Assembly: GCA_016802295.1 (NCBI GenBank)
Contig: JAESIW010000210.1
Span: 620,001 to 684,000, forward strand
Direction: 5' to 3'
Source: Brachionus rotundiformis
Taxonomy: Eukaryota > Rotifera > Eurotatoria > Ploima > Brachionidae
Length of the DNA: 64,000 nucleotides
Shown here in pieces: positions 43,742-53,000 of this stretch (position 1 is its first letter; every line of letters starts with the position of its first letter). Below the pieces are notes generated by a model. It searched no databases and was not told where the DNA came from. It worked only from the letters and a program-made list of their open reading frames with translations. The position numbers were made by a program, and so were the translations under genes.

Positions 43742-44224
43742 ATGAACAAAATACTAGCTGTTTGCTTGCTATTAAGTATTTTTAATGTTTGCATAGCTAC
43801 AGAAAACCAAAAAAGTTATTCTGCTTATGCAACTTTAACAAAACAACCTGGTGTTGCAGAAACTAAAGCAATTAATTTTAACAATGCAGAATTTAAGCAA
43901 TATTCTGTAGTGGATGTATTGGATTTTTTAAACAATTTTACTTTAATAAATTTGCAAAACTACCCGCTAAATAATAGCATACAAATAGGTATTTACACAA
44001 TAAAGGGTAATCCTGGCACCAACATTGTAGTTTCTTCTTCCTCTTATGGAGTTATAAAAAGCAACAACAACACCATTACAGTTATTTACGGCCTAGTTAA
44101 CGATATAAAAAATATAAACCACACCGGCAGTGTAAATATAATAATATTTGCTAGCTTAAACTTACAATCTGCCCCTTTAACGGGCTATTACAACGGTACT
44201 TATAACATAGTTTACAGCTATTAA
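43742..44224 (+). CDS. Diverged DUF4402-like protein 8
   Basis: 160-aa exported protein with signal peptide ending LSIFNVCIA. Size, position and the end YYNGTYNIVYSY mark it as an array member, but the internal DUF4402 signatures are weak (AINFNNAEFKQYSVVDVLDFL, YTIKGNPGTNIVVSSSS). It has its own promoter. It may be an initiator, adaptor or terminator subunit, or a decaying copy. Confidence 0.65.
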   Translation: MNKILAVCLLLSIFNVCIATENQKSYSAYATLTKQPGVAETKAINFNNAEFKQYSVVDVLDFLNNFTLINLQNYPLNNSIQIGIYTIKGNPGTNIVVSSSSYGVIKSNNNTITVIYGLVNDIKNINHTGSVNIIIFASLNLQSAPLTGYYNGTYNIVYSY

Positions 44225-44605
44225 GCCACACAACTTAACTTACACAAACCCTAAGCAAAAGCCTTTAAAAAAACTCAAAACCTAAATTAAGCCTATCTAC
44301 TTAAAAGCGAAAAAAACACAAACAACATATGTTTTAAAAAGCAAACTATATTAGTTTAATTATTTTTGTTTTAAAAGCTAAAAAGAATCTCTTTTAACGC
44401 TAAAATTTGTATAAAAAAATTTTACTAATAGTTTACAATTATTTTTTGTTTAGCAAAAACATTGAAAAACCTTGCTGTTAATAAAATATATAAAAAAATT
44501 AAAAAATATGTATACTGTAGGTTGCAAAAATGTTAGTATATAAAATATAAAAAGAAACATATTTAAAATATATAATAAATATGTTTGTAGTAAAAATTTT
44601 AGTAA
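44225..44605. other. Gene-free region before the adhesin-chaperone-usher genes
   Basis: About 380 bp, very AT-rich. A TATACT at 44511-44516 preceded by TATG (the same TATGTATACT as at 42555) could be a -10 box, but no good -35 is seen. No terminator was found after gene 8. Confidence 0.35.
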
Positions 44606-45475
44606 ATGAAAAAAAATATTATAATAAAGTTTTTGTTTTTTCTTGTTTTAACCACTTTTGTCTTAGCGAAAGACTATACGTTAAATGTAACAGAAGAATT
44701 ATCTTTTGGCAATGTTGAATGTGGTCTTTCGTGCTTTTTAAGTGATAAAAACCCTACAATTACAGCTACAGTGCAAATTGTAAATAATTCTGCTAACAAT
44801 ACTCAGTTGTATATGCAATTGCCAAATTCTATAGAATTAACTTCTACAAACAATCTTACTAAAGCCGTAATTAATAATATACAAGTACAAAGCGTTGCTT
44901 TTGCCAATGGTTTATACACTATACCCATAGGCACAACCCAAGTTACCATAACCGGCACATTAACTTATAACTCTACATCTAATTATTCTGGTTTGTTTGA
45001 AGGCACAATAGTAGCAGAACTAAACGATGCTTCTACCACAATAGATACCACCAATATACGTGTTAGCATGCAAATGCAACAAACTAAATTATTTACCGAA
45101 ACACAACCTTTAAGTTTTGGCACTGTTATTCCTAGTAAAGAGAGTACTTGTAGTATTACCATTAACCCTAATGGAGCATATACCCATAACGGATGCGAGC
45201 AAGTAAGTGGAGCCATTACCCAAGGCGTTATTACCACTTATACCGATGTAGTGGCTAATAATTTTACACTTAGTTTTCCTAGCAGTGTAAATTTAGTTAA
45301 TGCAACCGATAACTCTTATTTAATATTAAATAATTTTACTTATACTCAAATTGGCAGTGCTATTAGTAGCCAAAGCATAGACATTAACGTAGGGGCTACC
45401 CTTACTATAAACGCAACCAGCAATAATTATTCTGGCGATTATAGTGGTAGTATTCCTATTACCATAAATTATTAA
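44606..45475 (+). CDS. Two-domain DUF4402-like protein, candidate tip subunit
   Basis: 289-aa exported protein with signal peptide ending TTFVLA. Two DUF4402-like halves are visible: LSFGNVECGLSCFLSDKNP starts the first and LSFGTVIPSKESTCSITI the second, each with a pair of cysteines. It ends YSGDYSGSIPITINY. Two-domain subunits at the head of chaperone-usher operons are commonly tip adhesins, so that role is inferred. It is followed 19 bp later by the chaperone gene. Confidence 0.7.
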   Translation: MKKNIIIKFLFFLVLTTFVLAKDYTLNVTEELSFGNVECGLSCFLSDKNPTITATVQIVNNSANNTQLYMQLPNSIELTSTNNLTKAVINNIQVQSVAFANGLYTIPIGTTQVTITGTLTYNSTSNYSGLFEGTIVAELNDASTTIDTTNIRVSMQMQQTKLFTETQPLSFGTVIPSKESTCSITINPNGAYTHNGCEQVSGAITQGVITTYTDVVANNFTLSFPSSVNLVNATDNSYLILNNFTYTQIGSAISSQSIDINVGATLTINATSNNYSGDYSGSIPITINY

Positions 45476-45494
45476 TTATAAAAACGAGGAAACA

Positions 45495-46298
45495 ATGAAA
45501 AAATATATTATTTTAGTTATACTATTAAGTTGTAGCATTATAAATGCCCGCTTAAGTATAGATAAAAGTTTTATTTTACTAGATAACGACAAACGTAACG
45601 ATACCCTACAAATTTTTAATTCGTCTAGCGAGACTAAGTACTATAAAATAGAGTTTATTCATCAAAAACAAACAGAAAGTGGCGGTTATACAAAAATTGC
45701 TAAAAAAGATAGTAAAAATAATGCCGATGAAATCTTAATAATTTCGCCTAAACGCATTATTATTCAGCCTAAGTCTTCGCAAACGGTTAGATTTCAGCGT
45801 AAAAACTTAAACAATTTAAATAATGGCGATTATATTTCTTTTGTACTTATACAAGAACTAGAAGACCCTAATAAAACTGCAGTAAACGTTGAGTCTAATG
45901 TTAAAAAAAGTAAAGAGCTTTCTATAAGCATTACCCCACTTTTTGGTGTAAGTTTTCCTGTAATTATTAGAAAAGGCGAAACTAGTTTTAATTTAAATGT
46001 ACTTAGCCTAAACCCTGCTATTGTAAACAACAAACCTGCATTAAGCCTATATGTAGAACACAAAGGTATGCATAGCTCCAGAGGAAGCTTTAAACTAACC
46101 TACAAAGGCAAACTAATTGCCATTGCTAGCGATGTTAATATATTTGCTAGTACACCACAGCGTCAGGTAGCTTTAGCTATTGCAGATGAAGATGTATACG
46201 CAGAAGCCAAGCAAAATAAAGATTTTATAAAGCTAGAGTATATTGATAGTATAGATAAAAAATTTAACTTTACACAAAATATTTCTATAGCAAAATAA
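45495..46298 (+). CDS. Periplasmic pilus chaperone, PapD family
   Basis: 267-aa exported immunoglobulin-like chaperone with signal peptide MKKYIILVILLSCSIINA. The first domain has the family start RLSIDKSFILLDNDKRNDTLQIFN and the SPKRIIIQPKSSQTVRFQRK strand that donates to pilin subunits. The second domain begins near ISITPLFGVSFPVII. It has an ACGAGGA ribosome site. The chaperone holds DUF4402 subunits in the periplasm and delivers them to the usher 28 bp downstream. Confidence 0.88.
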   Translation: MKKYIILVILLSCSIINARLSIDKSFILLDNDKRNDTLQIFNSSSETKYYKIEFIHQKQTESGGYTKIAKKDSKNNADEILIISPKRIIIQPKSSQTVRFQRKNLNNLNNGDYISFVLIQELEDPNKTAVNVESNVKKSKELSISITPLFGVSFPVIIRKGETSFNLNVLSLNPAIVNNKPALSLYVEHKGMHSSRGSFKLTYKGKLIAIASDVNIFASTPQRQVALAIADEDVYAEAKQNKDFIKLEYIDSIDKKFNFTQNISIAK

Positions 46299-46326
46299 TA
46301 CAAACAATTTTTTAGGCTAGCTAAAT

Positions 46327-48465
46327 ATGTATAAAAAAGCTATAAACAAGCTAATTTTTATAATATTACTATATTTTTGTAGTACGGCTAGCCTGTTTGC
46401 CAATGTAAGCAGTTATAAATTTGCTTTTAGTAGCAACCAAAATAATTTAGAAGAAACTTTGTTTTCTATTAATATTAACAAGCTAGGCTCTAAAGATACC
46501 GTTTTAGGTTATATTAACTATAGTAATAACCAAGTATTTTTACCGCTACAAGAAGTATTTTTTTTGCTAGGCTTTACCGCTTACTTGGTTAAAGATAACG
46601 ATGCCTTTAATATAGAAGGCACATACTTTAACTATAAATTTAGCCTTAACTTAAATAACGATTACATAAAAACTAATAGCACCAAAAACAATAATAATAT
46701 TCCGTTTAATGCTTTTATTGTTAATAATAGTAACGAAATTTTTATTAATACAGATTATTTAGCCAATAATTTTAGCCTATTATTAGAAATTAACCGTGCA
46801 GATTTATCTATAGTATTTAAAGCACTAAACAATAAATTTGCCGATGAAATACTTGCAGAGGCAGAAAAAAAACGCCAAGCTTTAAACTCTAACTCTTCTG
46901 CAAAAAGCTACAAAGTACCAATAACTTATGCTAATCGCCCTACTTTTTTGGTTAACACGCTAGGGGTAAAATATACTATAGACTACACTAAAAACACTTA
47001 CAACAACCAACACAGCTACAACAATAATATATCTTTAAGCACTGGCGGTTTGTTATTTGGGTTTGATAGCACCATTAACGCTACCTACAGAGCTAACAGC
47101 AATAAATATACATCTAAATCTAGCTATATTAATTTTAGTAGGCCGTTTACTAATAGGTATATTAAATATATTTCGTTAGTAGATACTACTACTTTGGCTA
47201 TTAATGGGGTTTCTAAAGCACAATTGCAACAAGGTATTTTTGCTTCTAGCCTAGACGACTACGGCATTAATGCAGACAAAACTATTACCATTGCCGGAGC
47301 CCTACAACCAGACGAAGAAGTAGAATTATACAAAAATAATGTGCTAATAGATTACGCTAAAAACACCAACGGAAGCTATAATTTTACCATTACCAATGTA
47401 AACTTAGGAATAAATAATTTTAAGCTAGTTTTTTACGATAAATACGGCAACACCAGAGAAGAAACTAAAACATACGTAATAAACAACGAAACTTTAAATA
47501 AAAATAGTTTTTCTAGTAAATTTTCGGTTACTACTGGCCGTAAAGATTTACTAGTTAATGAAAATAAAAATAAAAGCAACACCAACACTAACAATAAAAA
47601 GTATATTAACGCCAATGCACAAATTAGTTACGGGCTAGGTGGTAATTTAAATGTTACTTCGTTTTATTCGTTACAACAAAACCCAAGTTATAATAGCAAT
47701 ATAGCCAGCAAATCTAATAACTATGAACAGCAAAACATTGTTGGTTTAAGCTCTAATTTTTATTTATTGGGGGCTTCGGTAGTAAATTCTGTATATTATA
47801 ATACTAATAACACACAAACGGGATTTAATAGCAATATTTATACATCTTTTTTAAAAGGCAGTTTATATGGGGGTATAAATTACTACGGCAACACGCAAAC
47901 ACAAGAATCTTACCAAGGCAGTAATTACAATAAATATAAAATTACCGCTAGATACAACAATAGCATTAAATTTATTAACTTGCCTTTTTCATTTAATTAT
48001 ACTTCTAATAAAGTTAATAACGCCAGTAATTATACTACCAATAAATATCAAGGCAGAGTTTCTAAATCTTTAATACGCTATATTTTTACATCGCTTAGTG
48101 TTAAATACACCCAAACAAAAAGTAATACTTATTCTAGTAACTACACTAGTGCAAATATAGGTAATAACTATAACTACAAAGGTAAAATAAACTACAACAA
48201 CAAGCTTAATTTTACCCTAAACCAAAATACAAAGCTACAAAGTATAGAAAACTCGTTATCTTATAAAATTAACAACAACCACAATGCTAAACTTACGTTT
48301 AACTCTACTTTGGTTGGTAGTAAAAAATATACACATACTGCAGGGTTTGGTTATAATTTGGCTTGTTTGGGGTTGGTGTATCTGGCAGTAACAGTACTTT
48401 TAATGCTTCTTTTAGCTATTCTGCTGCACTTATTTACCACAGTAAACGCCATAAAGTATTTATAA
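46327..48465 (+). CDS. Outer-membrane usher, main part (frameshifted gene)
   Basis: 712 codons with signal peptide (IFIILLYFCSTASLFA). They cover the usher N-terminal domain, the plug-like domain (ITIAGALQPDEEVELYKNNVLIDYA, YNFTITNVNLGINNFKLVFYDKYGNTREE) and most of the Asn/Tyr-rich 24-strand beta barrel. From TTTGG at 48357-48361 the reading leaves frame and ends in a spurious hydrophobic tail (LACLGLVYLAVTVLLML). One extra base there, for example GGG for GG, joins it to the downstream part for 902 residues, the normal usher length. Confidence 0.83.
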   Translation: MYKKAINKLIFIILLYFCSTASLFANVSSYKFAFSSNQNNLEETLFSININKLGSKDTVLGYINYSNNQVFLPLQEVFFLLGFTAYLVKDNDAFNIEGTYFNYKFSLNLNNDYIKTNSTKNNNNIPFNAFIVNNSNEIFINTDYLANNFSLLLEINRADLSIVFKALNNKFADEILAEAEKKRQALNSNSSAKSYKVPITYANRPTFLVNTLGVKYTIDYTKNTYNNQHSYNNNISLSTGGLLFGFDSTINATYRANSNKYTSKSSYINFSRPFTNRYIKYISLVDTTTLAINGVSKAQLQQGIFASSLDDYGINADKTITIAGALQPDEEVELYKNNVLIDYAKNTNGSYNFTITNVNLGINNFKLVFYDKYGNTREETKTYVINNETLNKNSFSSKFSVTTGRKDLLVNENKNKSNTNTNNKKYINANAQISYGLGGNLNVTSFYSLQQNPSYNSNIASKSNNYEQQNIVGLSSNFYLLGASVVNSVYYNTNNTQTGFNSNIYTSFLKGSLYGGINYYGNTQTQESYQGSNYNKYKITARYNNSIKFINLPFSFNYTSNKVNNASNYTTNKYQGRVSKSLIRYIFTSLSVKYTQTKSNTYSSNYTSANIGNNYNYKGKINYNNKLNFTLNQNTKLQSIENSLSYKINNNHNAKLTFNSTLVGSKKYTHTAGFGYNLACLGLVYLAVTVLLMLLLAILLHLFTTVNAIKYL

Positions 48466-49034
48466 GCCCTAATATTAGTAGTAGTAGGCAAGCTAAAATT
48501 ATTGCTTTTACTTACATAGATAACAACGCCAATAATAAATACGATAAAAACATAGATACCAAACTTAACAACGCCGGTTTAGTATTAAATGGAGCTAATT
48601 TTAGTAATAACTACAACCCCAATTATTCTATAATAGAAAACATTAAGCCGTATTCTAGCAATAAAATTTATTTATCCGAAGAAGCATTAGACGATATTAC
48701 ACTTGCCCCATATTACCAAACTAGCCCCGTGCTAGCAATACCAAATGCAACTAATTTTATAGATGTACCTGCTAAACAATCTGGTAATATTTACGGATTA
48801 CTTTACAATAATAACAAATCTGTAGTGGCTTATTATAAAATACAGCTAGTAGAAAGCAACAATAATAAAGTAATAGCAACCGCATTTACTAATAAAAATG
48901 GGCAATTTGCCATAGAGGCTATTCCGTATGGTAATTACATTATTACTACTACCACTAAAGATGGCACAAAATTAACCACAAATAGCTTTAATGTAAAAGA
49001 GTTTGAAGTAAACGCAGACTTTTATTTAAAGTAA
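48363..49034 (+). CDS. Outer-membrane usher, C-terminal part (frameshifted gene)
   Basis: About 223 codons in the second frame, beginning GVGVSGSNSTFNASFSYSA, the final barrel strands. The C-terminal plug and CTD follow: FTYIDNNANNKYDKNIDT, AIPNATNFIDVPAKQSGNIYGLL and ending VNADFYLK. The TTG at 48363 is not a credible independent start. Without repair, the fibre could not be exported by this usher. Confidence 0.8.
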   Translation: MFGVGVSGSNSTFNASFSYSAALIYHSKRHKVFISPNISSSRQAKIIAFTYIDNNANNKYDKNIDTKLNNAGLVLNGANFSNNYNPNYSIIENIKPYSSNKIYLSEEALDDITLAPYYQTSPVLAIPNATNFIDVPAKQSGNIYGLLYNNNKSVVAYYKIQLVESNNNKVIATAFTNKNGQFAIEAIPYGNYIITTTTKDGTKLTTNSFNVKEFEVNADFYLK

Positions 49035-49139
49035 CTTTATGCAATGTTAAACCACAATGTTTACTTACATATAGTATATACAAATTAGTGCATTGTGTTA
49101 TAAACTACACACTACGGCCTAACTTACCTTAAACTAAAG

Positions 49140-50267
49140 TTAATACAAATTAGCAAAAAATAGCTTGGTATTTGCTAAAATTTTGGTTTGTACGTAATTA
49201 AAAGGTAAAGTAGCATAGTTGTTTACATTGCTAGAAGACAAATAGGTAATAGGAATATCTACCGTTTTTATAACATTATTAATATTAGTGGTTATACGCA
49301 CATTAGTTTGTAGATTATAATAACTGCTAGATAATTTAGCAACATTAACATTGTCTATTGCAATAGTAAGCGTATTGTTGGCGGTTTTGCTTACTTCCAT
49401 TTGGTTGTTATTAGCAACCGTTTGTAAGAAACTAAGTATAGTATTAGTGTTAATATTAGTAGCGTTATTAACAATTAAACGTACAGGTACTCTATTACTA
49501 AGTTTTTTTTGTAAATAAACTTCTAACGTTAGGTTATCGCCATTGCGTAGGTTTATGCTATTGGTATTGGTAATATAATTGCTTAAACTAACCGCATATA
49601 CAAAATTACCGCTTGGTAGGTAAATTTCGGTAAAAGGTTTATAAGTTTTGCTGTTAAGCGTAATTGTTGCATTTTTATGGTTAGTTACAAACTTTACAAT
49701 AGCTTGGGCGTTAACTTTTTTTTGCAAGGCTTGGGTATAACTTGTTATGGAGTATTGCTTAAAATTTAACTGCGGTGTAGCAATATTTTTAGATTTTGCG
49801 TATAACAATAATGCGTTTAAAAAATTTACGTTGTTTAGTTCTACATTGGCTTTGTATTTATCTAACGAATTAACAATATCTATATTTAAATTGGTATAAA
49901 TATAATTTATAGTATTAAGCAAAGCCTGTTTACTTAAGCCTGCAGTAACGGTATAAGAATTATTTTTTTGATTATAATTAAAAAAGCTTACCCCAACAAA
50001 ATTAGCATAAGATTGCAAGTTTAAATTAGAAGTATAACTACTGTTAAATTTATTGTTTTGCAAATTTTCGGTAGAATTAAAACTACTTTTTACGCCAACA
50101 AAAATATCTTTAGCTAAATTTTCTAAAGCATTGTTTTTTGCAGATTGCTTGCTTACACCACTACCAACCGACCATACTACAAAATTATTAAGGTTGTTAG
50201 ATTGGCTGGTGCTAGAGCAACCAAAGGTAAAAAACAAAATAGTTAGTATTAACGCTAGTTTTTTCAT
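49140..50267 (-). CDS. LPP20-like lipoprotein with long C-terminal extension
   Basis: 375-aa lipoprotein (MKKLALILTILFFTFGC, Cys17). The N-terminal third resembles the LPP20 fold: VVWSVGSGVSKQSAKNNALENLAKDI, with a helix after a glycine turn. The rest is beta-rich, including a PEGA-like segment (NATITLNSKTYKPFTEIYLPSGNFVYAVSL). It is last in a four-gene lipoprotein operon, 40 bp after lpoB. It may act in envelope or surface-fibre assembly; not established. Confidence 0.68.
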   Translation of the reverse strand: MKKLALILTILFFTFGCSSTSQSNNLNNFVVWSVGSGVSKQSAKNNALENLAKDIFVGVKSSFNSTENLQNNKFNSSYTSNLNLQSYANFVGVSFFNYNQKNNSYTVTAGLSKQALLNTINYIYTNLNIDIVNSLDKYKANVELNNVNFLNALLLYAKSKNIATPQLNFKQYSITSYTQALQKKVNAQAIVKFVTNHKNATITLNSKTYKPFTEIYLPSGNFVYAVSLSNYITNTNSINLRNGDNLTLEVYLQKKLSNRVPVRLIVNNATNINTNTILSFLQTVANNNQMEVSKTANNTLTIAIDNVNVAKLSSSYYNLQTNVRITTNINNVIKTVDIPITYLSSSNVNNYATLPFNYVQTKILANTKLFFANLY

Positions 50268-50307
50268 TTTTTACCTCGGCTGTTATAAAATTATTATACA
50301 GTTATAA

Positions 50308-50868
50308 TTATCTTCTTACTTTGTTTATTTCGGCTTCGTCTATCCAAATTTCTTCGCCAGTTTCTATGTTCTGAATAATTAAAGTAAATTTGTAATAAAC
50401 TTGTTTTTCTTTACCAACATAATTAACTATAGAGCTAAAGTTACCGTACATAGCGTATTTTGCACCCCAAAGTTTACCTAACTGCGTGGCTTTTTGTTGG
50501 TCTGTTAAGCCAGATTGGTTAATTTCTTGTTCTTTTAACAACAAGTTCATTTTGTCTCGGTTAATTATAGAAAACAATCTAGACCTAACTATTTTAGCTT
50601 TTAAAGTATCTGTAATGCTTTCGGTGTCTATGTGTTCGCTGGTTTTATTTTTAATGGTATCTATTAATAAAGTAGGACGATTGCTAATATCTCCACGAAT
50701 ATAAGGGTCATTAATTAGCTTGTCTGCTAATTCTTCTACTAATTTTTTTTGATCCGTAGCAGAAAAAGTAATACTTAAAGTATTGCTACTTACATCTTGA
50801 TAACCAGTAGTTGGGGCACAAGAAGCCACTAAAACCACTAAACTTAACAATATTAATATTTTTTTCAT
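50308..50868 (-). CDS. lpoB: Penicillin-binding protein activator LpoB-like lipoprotein
   Basis: 186-aa lipoprotein (MKKILILLSLVVLVASC, Cys17). The LpoB fold motifs are DPYIRGDISNRPTLLIDTIKNKTSEHIDT, LFSIINRDKMNLLLKEQ and the closing strands MYGNFSSIVNY and IENIETGEEIW-like residues. E. coli LpoB reaches through peptidoglycan to activate PBP1b. Here it is in an operon with COG3014 and two LPP20-like proteins, a combination found in various proteobacteria outside the E. coli context. Confidence 0.85.
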   Translation of the reverse strand: MKKILILLSLVVLVASCAPTTGYQDVSSNTLSITFSATDQKKLVEELADKLINDPYIRGDISNRPTLLIDTIKNKTSEHIDTESITDTLKAKIVRSRLFSIINRDKMNLLLKEQEINQSGLTDQQKATQLGKLWGAKYAMYGNFSSIVNYVGKEKQVYYKFTLIIQNIETGEEIWIDEAEINKVRR

Positions 50869-50889
50869 CTAAAAAAACTCTCCTAGTTA

Positions 50890-52305
50890 TTAATTAAACT
50901 TTGTTTGCCTTAGCAATATATTATAATACATTGCGTTGCCGGTATCGGTAACCAATACAATAATATTTTCTGGCTTGTTGCTTTTTATTTGCAACGGAAT
51001 ATTTATATTTTTACCATTGTTAACATTTACACTTATGCTATCTAAATTATTGTTTGTATAAATAGTAGCATTTTGTATTAATGCAGGTAAAGTGTAAAAA
51101 CCACGCAAGTCTGCTTGCTCGGTTAATGAAGCTACTGCACCCACAAAATACAAGGCAGTGCCTAAACCAGAAGCATCTTGCCCGTTATCAGACAACCCAG
51201 ACTGCAATGCTGTTTTACTAGATATTCTGGTTAACTGGCGTAATAATATATACGGAAAACGCTCGTTTAAATTAAACTTTGCCATATTGTAAATATTACC
51301 AATTTCTGTAGCGGTAATGCTGTTATTATTATAAGCTATATTAACATTAAAAGGTGTTACATTGCTGGCGTTATAAACTGGTAATGCAACTTTTGCCAAT
51401 TTGTTATTTATAAGTAAGTTAATACTAAAGCTTTCTTTTTGTGGAATAAAACCTTGCTCGTAAACAATGTGCACTGTGGTTTGCTTGTTATAATCTTGTT
51501 GATTATAAGTTTTTACATTGGGGTTTTGTTGGGTTAGTTTGTTATAGTAAGCTCTATCGTAAATAGCAGACAACCTAATGGCGTTTTGCAATAAATATGT
51601 ATTGTTAGGGTATAGCTCTAATGCATTTTTGTAGTCTATTAATGCGTTGTTTAATTCACCTTTGGCTTCTCTAATTAAACCAGATACATAAAAAAGATAA
51701 GAATTTAAAAATTTATTTTTAGCCTTTGCTACTTCTTGTTGGTTTTTGTTAATTTCTGCCTCTAACTTATCTGGCACTATAAGTGTATAGTTTTTTAATT
51801 TAGCATTAACTTTAGCTATATCTTTTTCTCGTTTAGCGGTGGCAAATTTTTGAATATCGTAACTGGCTCTAATATCTACCATAGCCTCGTTTAATTTACC
51901 TAAGTTTAAATAGCTTAAGGCACTATAAAAATACACCATAGCTCGTTCAAAATCGCTACCTTCGTAATCCATAGCGTTGTCATCTAACAAAGTAGAAGCC
52001 ACAGTGCTAGATAGCAAACCATCTAAAGCCCCTTTTTCTTCTATAATATTGTAGGTTCTAACCGCATTATTAAAATAAGATATACTAGCTTTAGGGTTTT
52101 GTTTAATAAAGTTTATACGCCCTAGTTCTTGCTGGTGTAGTAAGTAATTTTTACTGCCTTGTTTGGTAGAATCTAAATGTTCTACAAATTTATTTATATC
52201 AGATTTATTTTGTAAGCCTACAATAACGCCGTTAACATCTTTATTGCTAGCACAAGAAGCTAGTATAACGCAAAATATTATTACAAAAAAATTATGTTTT
52301 TTCAT
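50890..52305 (-). CDS. COG3014-family lipoprotein
   Basis: 471-aa lipoprotein (MKKHNFFVIIFCVILASC, Cys18). The first half is helical and TPR-like (YFNNAVRTYNIIEEKG, DFERAMVYFYSALSYLNLGKLNEAMVDIRAS, AKGELNNALIDYKNALELYPNN). The second half is beta-rich, with the family's YEQGFIPQKESFSINL. The COG3014-LpoB-LPP20 set recurs together, but its function is not established. It lies between LPP20 and lpoB with short gaps, so cotranscribed. Confidence 0.8.
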   Translation of the reverse strand: MKKHNFFVIIFCVILASCASNKDVNGVIVGLQNKSDINKFVEHLDSTKQGSKNYLLHQQELGRINFIKQNPKASISYFNNAVRTYNIIEEKGALDGLLSSTVASTLLDDNAMDYEGSDFERAMVYFYSALSYLNLGKLNEAMVDIRASYDIQKFATAKREKDIAKVNAKLKNYTLIVPDKLEAEINKNQQEVAKAKNKFLNSYLFYVSGLIREAKGELNNALIDYKNALELYPNNTYLLQNAIRLSAIYDRAYYNKLTQQNPNVKTYNQQDYNKQTTVHIVYEQGFIPQKESFSINLLINNKLAKVALPVYNASNVTPFNVNIAYNNNSITATEIGNIYNMAKFNLNERFPYILLRQLTRISSKTALQSGLSDNGQDASGLGTALYFVGAVASLTEQADLRGFYTLPALIQNATIYTNNNLDSISVNVNNGKNINIPLQIKSNKPENIIVLVTDTGNAMYYNILLRQTKFN

Positions 52306-52329
52306 TGTTTAAATTTCTTTAAATAATAA

Positions 52330-52902
52330 TTATTTTTTATCTGCAACTGTATCTTTTATGCCTTCTAACTGTTTAGCTGGTAATAAATTTTCTTGTTTTA
52401 AAACTTCAAATAAATCGTCTAACGCCTGCTTGTAGTCTTGTGTATTTAAACCAACAATTATATACATATATTTATTAGGGCTAACGCTTTGTGCTAAAAC
52501 TTTACTACCTACTAAGTTTTGATTAGTGGTTTGGTTGCTAATAACCGAAGCTATTTTATCCACAGCCTCGTTATCTTGAGTGCCCGTTGCAGTAACCGAA
52601 TCTTTTACGCTAGCAATAATGGTAGCGTCTAATTGCTGAGCCAAAGCCAACCTTGCATTTGCAGTTGCTTGTTGCACAGTAAAATTAACCCCTGCTTTAG
52701 AATTAGCGGCCGAACCAACCGCCGTGTATTTTATAACTTGGCCGTTAACTTGCACCGGAGCCCCACAAACCCACAAAGGAGCTTTAACCGTAGGAGCATC
52801 TGGATAAAAACATTCGGTTACAGATAAATCAACTGGTTTGTTAGAACCTGCACAAGCATATAAAACAGCAAAAACACTTAATAACAATAAATTTTTTTTC
52901 AT
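52330..52902 (-). CDS. LPP20-family lipoprotein
   Basis: 190-aa lipoprotein (MKKNLLLLSVFAVLYAC, Cys17). It has the LPP20 pattern PLWVCGAPVQVNGQVIKYTAVGS, then ATANARLALAQQLDATI and the closing MYIIVGLNTQDYKQALD. LPP20 was first described as a Helicobacter antigen; related domains occur in flagellar and outer-membrane proteins. It is first gene of the minus-strand lipoprotein operon. Confidence 0.82.
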   Translation of the reverse strand: MKKNLLLLSVFAVLYACAGSNKPVDLSVTECFYPDAPTVKAPLWVCGAPVQVNGQVIKYTAVGSAANSKAGVNFTVQQATANARLALAQQLDATIIASVKDSVTATGTQDNEAVDKIASVISNQTTNQNLVGSKVLAQSVSPNKYMYIIVGLNTQDYKQALDDLFEVLKQENLLPAKQLEGIKDTVADKK

Positions 52903-53000
52903 AATATTAACCTTACATATAATATTTTAATAATACTATTTAAGTATAATGTATTTTACACTAAATACAACCTAAAATTATATTACATAAAATGTATAAA

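Noticed and set aside
39547..44224. CRISPR-like array from the regular repetition of about 600-bp units
   Set aside because: Repeats are whole paralogous genes with signal peptides, not short repeats with spacers; no Cas genes are present.
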